A DNA stretch of 7,485 nt from Chloroflexota bacterium (lineage in GTDB: Bacteria > Chloroflexota > UBA5177 > JANWHV01): the NCBI GenBank assembly GCA_025450375.1, contig JANWHO010000306.1, positions 1 to 7,485 of the forward strand, given 5' to 3'. Under the pieces are notes generated by a model, which did not search any database, was not told the origin of the DNA, and saw only the letters and a list, made by a program, of their open reading frames with translations. Made by a program: the position numbers and the translations under genes. Below, piece by piece: positions 1 through 5,535 of this stretch (position 1 is the stretch's first letter; each line of letters opens with the position of its first letter).

Positions 1-846
1 ATGGTTCACGCCATTCGCAATCTTGGGCGGCCGGGCATCAGTTCGATGGCGATTGCCGCCGTTGATGTCGCCCTCTGGGATCTGAAGGCACGCCTGCTCG
101 ACCTCTCGCTGTCCACTCTTCTGGGCGCGATCCGGGAGGCCGTGCCCGTGTATGGGAGCGGCGGCTTCACCAGCTACTCGATCGGCCACCTGCAAAGGCA
201 GCTTGGAGGCTGGGTACGACAGGGCATTCGTCGAGTGAAGATGAAAATCGGCACCCACCCGGAGGCCGACCTTGGCCGCGTGCGGGCGGCCCGCGAGGCC
301 ATTGGACCAGACGCCGAGCTCTACGTGGACGCGAACGGCGCCTACAGCCGGAAGCAGGCCCTGGCTCAGGCGGCTGCCTTCCAGGAATATGGCGTGGTGT
401 GGTTCGAGGAGCCAGTCTCGGCGGACGACCTGGAAGGGCTCCGGTTGATCCGGGATCGCGGCCCCGCTGGCATGGATATCGCGGCGGGCGAATATGGCTA
501 CGATCTCTGGTATTTCCGCCGTATGCTGGAAGCTGGGGCCGTGGACGTGCTGCAGGCCGACGCCTCCCGCTGTGCCGGGATCACGGGGTTTCTGAAGGCC
601 GCCGCCCTTACCGAGGCGCGCGGGATGGCACTGTCCGCGCATTGCGCTCCGTTGCTGCACCTTCCCGCATGCGCGGCCATCCCACTTCTCAGTCCGATCG
701 AGTACTTCCACGACCACGCACGAATCGAGCAGATGCTGTTCGACGGCGCCATCACCCCTGTCGATGGGGCCCTGCACCCGGATCGGTCCCGGCCCGGCCT
801 GGGTCTGGAGTTCAAGCATGCGGACGCCGCGCCCTATAAAGTGTAG
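1..846 (+). CDS. Mandelate racemase/muconate lactonizing (enolase superfamily) enzyme, 5' end cut by window
   Basis: Enolase superfamily enzymes abstract the proton alpha to a substrate carboxylate and hold the enolate on Mg2+. The visible 281 residues cover the barrel domain. Residues matching the mandelate racemase subgroup are K80 and K82 (KMKIG, the KxK acid/base motif), metal ligands D110 (DANG), E136 (WFEEP) and E164 (AGE), then D187 and H214. The 27-residue D187-H214 spacing equals the Asp270-His297 dyad of mandelate racemase, so the active site looks complete. Offsets to that enzyme (84-85 residues) imply that roughly the first 85 residues, the capping domain, lie outside the window. 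The ATG at position 1 is therefore probably internal. The substrate, likely a sugar acid or other hydroxy acid, cannot be read from sequence; dehydratase or racemase are both possible. The DoxX gene starts 39 nt downstream on the same strand and may be co-transcribed. Confidence 0.9.
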   Translation: MVHAIRNLGRPGISSMAIAAVDVALWDLKARLLDLSLSTLLGAIREAVPVYGSGGFTSYSIGHLQRQLGGWVRQGIRRVKMKIGTHPEADLGRVRAAREAIGPDAELYVDANGAYSRKQALAQAAAFQEYGVVWFEEPVSADDLEGLRLIRDRGPAGMDIAAGEYGYDLWYFRRMLEAGAVDVLQADASRCAGITGFLKAAALTEARGMALSAHCAPLLHLPACAAIPLLSPIEYFHDHARIEQMLFDGAITPVDGALHPDRSRPGLGLEFKHADAAPYKV

Positions 847-871
847 GCTCGCGGCGGGCGAACGAATATGT

Positions 872-879
872 GGAAGGAA
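872..879 (+). promoter_or_regulatory. Ribosome binding site for the DoxX gene
   Basis: A purine-rich GGAAGGAA lies just before tandem ATG codons at 883 and 886. Its AGGA core is 7 nt from the ATG at 886 and 4 nt from that at 883. The upstream in-frame ATG at 868 has no comparable motif in front of it, so a start at 883 or 886 is favoured. Confidence 0.6.
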
Positions 880-885
880 AGAATG

Positions 886-1398
886 ATGAAAGAGGACGTC
901 GGGATACTGGCGGCACGGCTGGTCATGGGCGGCCTGTTGGCCGGCCACGGAGCGCAAAAACTCTTTGGCGCCTTTGAGGGCCCGGGGCGCAAAGGCACCG
1001 CCGGGATGATGGAGAGCCTGGGGTTGCAGCCAGGTGAACATTGGGGCTTGGCGGCGGGACTGGCCGAGTTCACGGGCGGCACCCTCACGGCACTGGGCTT
1101 CCTCAATCCCCTTGGTCCCATTGGCGTTTTGTCCGCCATGGCCATGGCCACGGGAACGGTTCATTGGGGCAAACCCGTCTGGGTGACCAAGGGAGGAGCG
1201 GAGCTCCCGCTCAGCAATGCAGCCATCGCCCTGGCCCTGGCAGCGGTCGGACCAGGCCGCTTCTCGCTCGATCGGGCCCTGAGTCTCCGCGTACCGGGGT
1301 GGTTGGTGGGCGGCGCGGCATTCACCGCCGGGGAAATGGTGGCCGCTGGCCTCCTTGGCCGCGCCGAGCCCGAGCAAACGCGGGCAGCCGCTTCATAG
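886..1398 (+). CDS. DoxX family membrane protein
   Basis: Small integral membrane protein of the DoxX family (170 aa, about the usual length). Family hallmarks are visible: GHGAQKLFG at residues 20-28 after the first hydrophobic segment, an AEFTGG stretch at 60-65, GGAELPL at 103-109, and GPGRFSLD at 122-129. Hydrophobic segments lie near 6-23, 53-71, 77-93, 110-121 and 138-157, giving four or five membrane spans. DoxX proteins are linked to quinol-coupled oxidation in archaea and to thiol and redox stress complexes in actinobacteria, but most bacterial copies, including this type, have no proven role. The start at 886 is chosen from the ribosome binding site; 883 and 868 are in-frame alternatives. 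It follows the enolase-family gene by 39 nt and ends immediately before a long inverted repeat. Confidence 0.85.
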   Translation: MKEDVGILAARLVMGGLLAGHGAQKLFGAFEGPGRKGTAGMMESLGLQPGEHWGLAAGLAEFTGGTLTALGFLNPLGPIGVLSAMAMATGTVHWGKPVWVTKGGAELPLSNAAIALALAAVGPGRFSLDRALSLRVPGWLVGGAAFTAGEMVAAGLLGRAEPEQTRAAAS

Positions 1399-1462
1399 GC
1401 AATCAACCAGGACGGGCACTGACATGGCTTGAGCAATGTCAGTGCCCTTCCTGGTTGATTGC
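1399..1462. terminator. 27-bp inverted repeat between convergent genes, possible bidirectional terminator
   Basis: Arms 1399-1425 and 1436-1462 are reverse complements at 26 of 27 positions, the one mismatch being C1413 against T1448. The loop is 10 bases. It begins directly after the DoxX stop codon and ends 21 bases before the stop codon of the convergent DUF3618 gene, as expected for a shared terminator. There is no T-tract on either side, so it is not a classical intrinsic terminator. It may act by RNA structure, Rho-dependent termination or RNA end protection. Confidence 0.55.
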
Positions 1463-1483
1463 AACCCTGGCGCGAGGTGCCCT

Positions 1484-2617
1484 TCAGAGCACGGCGTCGA
1501 TGGCGGCGTGACGCACCCGCGTGACGGCCTCCTGAGCGGACTGTCCCGCTTGTTCCATGAGCGCGTCATGAGCCTGGCCAAGCAGCTCGTTTTCCTTATC
1601 CGACTCGGGGACCACCAGTCCGGCCATGACGCCAAGGCCAGCCACGAAAACGCCAACCACCAGTGGATTCTCTTGTACCAGACGCTGAATGCCCGATTGC
1701 GCTTGCATGACATTATCCCGCGCCTGGGATGTTAATTGGCCCGCGCTTTGACGGGTCTTGTCCACGAGTTGGCTCGCTCCCTGACGTGTCTGATCGGCGA
1801 GTTGGGCCGCGGTGTCGGGAATCGTGCCCAGCGTGTCCTTGGCCATGTCGGGAACGGCGCTCAGTTTCTGCCCGAGGCCGCTAGGTTGACTGTCCGGCCC
1901 AGTCCACGTCTCGGGACTGGTTTGGCCTCCATACGCGCTCCGCTGGGCGGCCAAATTGGCTGGTTCGCCCGCGTAGGAAAGAGGCTGCAGGGTATCCGAG
2001 CCGGCATAGCTTACCTGCATTCTGTCCCTACCGTGCTTATGGCTGCTCATGTACAGCCAGCCAAGGCCAATCCCGGCCATGGCGGCTGGCACCGGGTGGT
2101 CGCGAATAGTCATCCAGATCGACCGGCTGGTAGTTGAGACCGTGGTGCCGGTGGCCTGCATTGCCTCGCCGGCTGAGTTCGCCGGGGAAGCTACGGCGTC
2201 CTGCACCCGTTGCGCCATACCTCCGATACTGTCACCGGCCATACTGAGCGCATCCTGCACCTTGCCGATGGTCGCGTCCTTGACTGCTTCCTTGGTTTCC
2301 TCCACCTTCTCGGTTACGGCTTGGCGGACACTGTCCTTGGCATTCCGAGCGATCACGTCCGGGTCCAAACGTTCGGAAATGGCATCGATCGTGCCGCTCA
2401 TTTCAAGCCGGGTCCGCTCGATCTCGGCTCGGGTCACCTCGGGCTCGGAACCATCCGAGGACGAGAGTAGCGATTCCTCCTTGAAGGTTCCCTTTGTCGA
2501 GGATTTCAAGGCAGCATCCACTTCCCGCGTGGTCGTGCCAACCAGCACGTCCGGCCGCGCGTTCCCGTACGATCGCGAGGGATTGTCGCGTCTCATCTTA
2601 TCAGTTCCTTGACCCAT
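1484..2617 (-). CDS. DUF3618 domain-containing membrane protein
   Basis: A 377-residue protein with a DUF3618 motif at about residues 60-110: an EIERTR segment, then M, T, I and ERLDP, the family signature. Two hydrophobic segments lie near 175-190 and 318-337, the second preceded by QENP. This resembles the anchors of YqjD/ElaB-type proteins, which tether to the inner membrane. The linker between them has three consecutive 11-residue units (271-281, 282-292, 293-303), each with Q-L at positions 2-3, an amphipathic pattern like LEA-type stress proteins. The ATG at 2617 is supported by a strong AGGAGG 7 nt upstream. The gene overlaps the end of the holin-like gene by 25 bp, so translation is probably coupled. 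The molecular function of DUF3618 is unknown; an envelope or stress role is inferred from the cluster. Confidence 0.82.
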   Translation of the reverse strand: MGQGTDKMRRDNPSRSYGNARPDVLVGTTTREVDAALKSSTKGTFKEESLLSSSDGSEPEVTRAEIERTRLEMSGTIDAISERLDPDVIARNAKDSVRQAVTEKVEETKEAVKDATIGKVQDALSMAGDSIGGMAQRVQDAVASPANSAGEAMQATGTTVSTTSRSIWMTIRDHPVPAAMAGIGLGWLYMSSHKHGRDRMQVSYAGSDTLQPLSYAGEPANLAAQRSAYGGQTSPETWTGPDSQPSGLGQKLSAVPDMAKDTLGTIPDTAAQLADQTRQGASQLVDKTRQSAGQLTSQARDNVMQAQSGIQRLVQENPLVVGVFVAGLGVMAGLVVPESDKENELLGQAHDALMEQAGQSAQEAVTRVRHAAIDAVL

Positions 2618-3005
2618 TGCGCATCCTCCTTAAAGCTTCGTACTGTCTGTTCGGGAACGAGCTTCTCCTGACGTAACGTAGCCAGGCTACGTTGTGCCAT
2701 CACCCCCCCCACGATCGGCACGATCACCCCAATAATGAGCGCGGACAGCCACCAGACGATCGCATGTGCCAGTCCAACAATCGCGGCGGCAATGAGGGCC
2801 AGCAAACCGGCATATGCCAGCGCGCCCCCGCCGCTAGTAAACCGGCGTCCTTGCCAAGACGTGCCACCTTGCCACCCAGTTAGGTCTTGGCCAGCGCCAC
2901 TTCCTGACGAAGCAGAGTGCTGGTCTCACGCGATAAGTCGCCGAACAGTTCGCCGAGCGTCCGCCCGTCCGTTGTCCCACCTAGGTTCTGAACGTTCTCT
3001 GCCAT
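2593..3005 (-). pseudogene. YqjE/DUF1469-type phage holin family protein, disrupted by a stop and a frameshift
   Basis: Reading from the ATG at 3005, the product resembles YqjE/DUF1469 (holin superfamily III) proteins: an N-terminal region with LGELFGDLS and LLRQEVALAKT, two hydrophobic segments, and a C-terminal SFKEDAQWVKE motif. Two lesions interrupt it. A TAA at 2880-2882 stands where the family normally has Glu (one G-to-T change from GAA). A one-base loss, probably in the run of five C at 2825-2829 (plus strand), shifts the frame; restoring one base gives a continuous LLAAGGALAYAGLLALI. The intact downstream frame is 2593-2805, with a possible TTG start, and holds the second half (70 codons). 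An AGGAG/GAGG motif lies 7-11 nt before 3005. The family is membrane-bound with no proven lytic role in YqjE-like members. The lesions may be genuine decay or sequence errors. Confidence 0.75.
2625..2630 (-). promoter_or_regulatory. Ribosome binding site for the DUF3618 gene
   Basis: AGGAGG on the minus strand, 7 nt before the ATG at 2617 and inside the end of the upstream holin-like gene. It is the strongest Shine-Dalgarno match in the window and fixes the start. Confidence 0.8.
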
Positions 3006-3020
3006 GCTAGTGCCTCACTC

Positions 3021-3581
3021 CTAAGAAGGCGTCGTGTAGGCTGCCGGCAGATTGCCGCTGGGCGTGTAGGTAGGCCGACTGCTAGTCTCCGCGGGCGCGC
3101 TGCTCTTGAGAAACCGAGCTCCGAGCCAACCCACCGCGAAAGCACCGGCTAGGAATAGGGGAGTCTGCCGACGAGCGAACCGCGCCGCCTCATCGTGAAG
3201 CGCGTTGACGTCGCGCTGGCTCAGGAAGCTTGACACTCGTTCCACCTGGGCGGCCGCTCGATCCGCCGCCTGGGTGATGGGCGCCTGCCCGTCCCCTTGC
3301 ATCTGCCGGCCAGTCTCACGGATTGCCCGCGCTACCGAATCCAGTCCCGAGGTCGCTCGTTGCTTCTGGTTGGATAGCTGAAGGGTGATCTGCTCCCGTG
3401 CCTGGTCCGCCAAATGACCTGCCTGCTGTTGGGCCTGTTGGGCAAGCTGATGCGCGGTGTTGCCGGCCGTATCACCGGCCGCCTGCTGGCCTGGGGCGTC
3501 CATATTCGCCGAATCCGGTGACCCTGCCGCCTGCATTTCCGCGTCCGTATGCCAGGTGGCACCGGTTGCATGTGGTTCCAT
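3021..3581 (-). CDS. Small protein with Gln/Ala-rich helix and C-terminal membrane segment, function unknown
   Basis: A 186-residue protein of unknown function. Residues 1-40 are polar and probably disordered. Residues 43-65 are a Gln/Ala-rich helix with two 11-residue units (AHQLAQQAQQQ, then AGHLADQAREQ), similar to the repeats in the DUF3618 protein of the same cluster. A helical region follows to about 138, then one hydrophobic segment at 141-157 ending in the basic ARFLKS, then a short Pro/Thr/Ser tail. I recall this GWLGARFLKSS-type ending from small proteins in alphaproteobacterial clusters, some labelled nutrient-deprivation-induced, but cannot confirm that here. The ATG at 3581 is preferred because GGAG and GAGGGGG precede it by 10 and 4 nt; in-frame starts at 3605 (ATG) and 3611 (GTG) are alternatives. 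The holin-like gene starts 15 nt downstream, indicating an operon. It is probably membrane-anchored with a peripheral helical domain. Confidence 0.7.
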   Translation of the reverse strand: MEPHATGATWHTDAEMQAAGSPDSANMDAPGQQAAGDTAGNTAHQLAQQAQQQAGHLADQAREQITLQLSNQKQRATSGLDSVARAIRETGRQMQGDGQAPITQAADRAAAQVERVSSFLSQRDVNALHDEAARFARRQTPLFLAGAFAVGWLGARFLKSSAPAETSSRPTYTPSGNLPAAYTTPS

Positions 3582-3966
3582 CGGTCCCCCTCTCCGTACA
3601 CCCATGGCCACCGAAACCCGTCCCGGCCCGCCGATTCAGGTGTTCTCCTTAACCGTACATCCCGCTACGGTCGCGCTCGTCCCCCAATCGATGGGTGCGC
3701 GTGCTCAAAGCGGACTAAGGCGGCATCCTGCCAAGATGGGTTAATCCCCTTTCCCCGTCTCGGTAGCCAAACCTTCGGCACCAACACCGGCGCGATCACC
3801 GAACTGGTGATGCGGACCGGCTTGATCACGCACACCAACCACCTCCTCGATCCGGATCTGATCGAAAGCATGGACGATTGAGTTGTGTTCCTTAACGTGG
3901 ACGCGGATCAAATGCCGGAGTAGGAGGTAATCGCAAGGGCCCCGATCGCGGTCGGAGGCGCCGGGT
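3582..3966. other. Intergenic region upstream of the minus-strand operon
   Basis: This gap of about 385 bases lies between the 186-aa gene and the end of the sensor kinase frame. It should contain the operon promoter on the minus strand, but I see no convincing -35/-10 pair or EcfG-type element. GTTAAGGA occurs twice on the minus strand (about 3645-3652 and 3885-3893), each followed by similar AACAC...AATCG text. No start codon sits at suitable spacing, so its meaning is unclear. The only protein-like content is the possible C45 relic at 3795-3881. Confidence 0.4.
3795..3881 (+). pseudogene. Possible relic of a C45-family acyltransferase/peptidase (AAT-like)
   Basis: A short open stretch on the plus strand encodes TGLITHTNHLLDP followed by DLIESMDD and a stop. 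The HTNH motif after a short hydrophobic strand is typical of acyl-CoA:6-aminopenicillanic acid acyltransferase-like (C45) proteins, such as the MVHTNH of the fungal enzyme. There is no recognisable N-terminal catalytic Cys region or C-terminal continuation, so at most this is a decayed fragment. A chance match in 28 residues is a real possibility. Confidence 0.3.
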
Positions 3967-5535
3967 CTATTGGGCGCTACCCTCCTCCGCCGACAGCGGC
4001 AGCCATACGATGAAGGTCGTGCCCTCACCTTGGGTGGAGGACACTTCAATGCGGCCGCCATGGGCGACGATCAGTTCGTGGCAGATGAACAGTCCAAGTC
4101 CGAGGCCCGGCCGGGAGGATGGATCGCTGTTCTCGACCTGATAGAAGCGGGAGAAGAGCCGCGACAGTTCATCGGCGGGAACGCCCTGGCCATGGTCTTG
4201 TACCTCCAGCCGGGCCCAACCATCGAGCCGCCCGAGCCGCACCTCAATGGGCCGGTTGCTGGGGGCGTGGACCGCGGCATTGGTGAGGAGATTAAAGAGC
4301 ACTTGCTCCAGCCGCGTCGGGTCGCCAAGCACGATCATCGGACCAGGATCCATCTCGAGGTGAATCTCCTGGCCTGGCGGCAAATTCCGGGCCAGCTCGA
4401 CCACATGGGCCACCAGTGCCGCCAGGTCGATCGACTTCCGATCCAGGGTGAGCTTGCCGGTTTCCAACCGTGATACATCGGTGAGGTCGCTCACGAGCGT
4501 GGCCAGCCTATGCGCTTCGTAGAGGGCCGTGGCGACGAAATCCCGCAGGCGGTCGTTGCCATTAGAGTCGCGGAGCGCCCGCTCGAGCATGCCCAGGTAG
4601 CCCATGACCGAGGTGAGCGGGGTGCGTAATTCATGGCTGGCCAGCGAGAGGAACGCATCCTGGAGGCGCCGGCTTTGGCTGGCTATCGTGATATCGCGAA
4701 CTACCACAACGCTGTACTGCCGCTCGTCGCCAGCCTCCCGAACCAACTTGAGCAACGGGAGCCCATTCGCCTCGAACCAGCCTTGCGACCCCTCGGCGAT
4801 GGTTAGACCGAATTGCACGGTGAAGGTCTCCCCGCGTGCCGCCCGATTCCACGGTAACGCCTCGGTCGGGAGCGGAACCCCGTGTTCATCCGCCAACGCT
4901 AGAGCCCCAGGGTTCCCGCCAAACCGCGCCTCGAAGGCGGTGTTTTTCCGGACGATATGCCCCGCCCCGTCGACCACCAGCACGGCATCGCCGATGCCGG
5001 CCAGGATTCCTTGCAGAAAGGACCGCTCGACTGCCACCTCGTCGCCTGAGCGCTGCAGTTCGATCCGGCGCGCATCCAGTTCTTCGTTGGCGGTCTCGAG
5101 CTCCTCAATGGTGGCTTGCAGTTCTTCGTTGAGGGTCTCCATCTCCTCGTTGGTGGCCTGTAGCTCCTCGTTCAGGGTAATCACTTCCTCAGTTTGGACC
5201 TGGGCCTCCGAGGTGCCAGCTTGGGCCTCGCGGGCATCTCGACGCAGCCCCTGCCGTTCGCTGGTCAGAACCTCGTTGGCGGCGATCAGGGCGGTGTTCG
5301 CGGCCGCCATGTCCCGTGTCCGCGCCTCCAACCGATCCAGCCGCTCCTCCTGGCGCCCTCGGACCAGTTCGGCCTCCGTCACCTCGTGGAGCAGGATCAT
5401 CACGGTGAGGGCTTTCCCCTCGGAGTCGTCCGGCTCCGCCAGCCGGCAGTCAATCTCCAGGGTGCATTCCTCTCCGGTGGCCAGGATGACCGGCACGGTC
5501 TGCTCCAGGCGCACCGGCGCGCGGCCGCGCACCAC
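3967..5535 (-). CDS. PAS/coiled-coil/PAS sensor histidine kinase: C-terminal half of a split CheB-CheR-kinase hybrid
   Basis: The frame opens in the second half of a PAS domain (residues 1-55, no PAS start visible). It continues through a long coiled coil (about 55-165) with a three-fold 14-residue repeat at 121-162, then a second PAS domain (about 171-285). The kinase core follows: H-box ASHELRTP with the phosphoacceptor H301, N-box NLLTNA at 415-420, G1 DHGQG at 447-451, FSRFYQVE at 461-468, and G2 GLGLGL at 477-482. All the residues needed for autophosphorylation and ATP binding are present. No receiver domain follows. The apparent GTG start at 5535 has no ribosome binding site and lies inside the PAS domain. 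The upstream half is encoded in the overlapping frame ending at 5400, so this is almost certainly the 3' part of one gene. It would autophosphorylate on His in response to PAS-sensed signals; its response regulator is not in the window. Confidence 0.85.
   Translation of the reverse strand: MVRGRAPVRLEQTVPVILATGEECTLEIDCRLAEPDDSEGKALTVMILLHEVTEAELVRGRQEERLDRLEARTRDMAAANTALIAANEVLTSERQGLRRDAREAQAGTSEAQVQTEEVITLNEELQATNEEMETLNEELQATIEELETANEELDARRIELQRSGDEVAVERSFLQGILAGIGDAVLVVDGAGHIVRKNTAFEARFGGNPGALALADEHGVPLPTEALPWNRAARGETFTVQFGLTIAEGSQGWFEANGLPLLKLVREAGDERQYSVVVVRDITIASQSRRLQDAFLSLASHELRTPLTSVMGYLGMLERALRDSNGNDRLRDFVATALYEAHRLATLVSDLTDVSRLETGKLTLDRKSIDLAALVAHVVELARNLPPGQEIHLEMDPGPMIVLGDPTRLEQVLFNLLTNAAVHAPSNRPIEVRLGRLDGWARLEVQDHGQGVPADELSRLFSRFYQVENSDPSSRPGLGLGLFICHELIVAHGGRIEVSSTQGEGTTFIVWLPLSAEEGSAQ
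5050..5175 (-). repeat. Three-fold 14-residue coiled-coil repeat in the kinase
   Basis: Residues 121-162 of the downstream frame show three 14-residue units starting LNEELQATNEEMET, LNEELQATIEELET and ANEELDARRIEL. Such repeats are a known feature of the signalling helix in CheB-CheR-PAS kinases. Confidence 0.75.

Noticed and set aside
1137..1148. Repeated CCATGG palindromes
   Set aside because: They encode the Ala-Met-Ala-Met stretch of a DoxX membrane helix, so codon repetition explains them.
2593..3005. A prophage or lysis cassette suggested by the holin-like gene
   Set aside because: No endolysin, integrase or phage structural gene is nearby. YqjE-type members are common chromosomal genes despite the holin name.
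3665..4061. Two minus-strand frames (68 and 106 codons) in and around the intergenic gap
   Set aside because: They have no recognisable domain. One overlaps the kinase C-terminus in another frame, and the AAGGA before the ATG at 3871 is too far away (about 14 nt).
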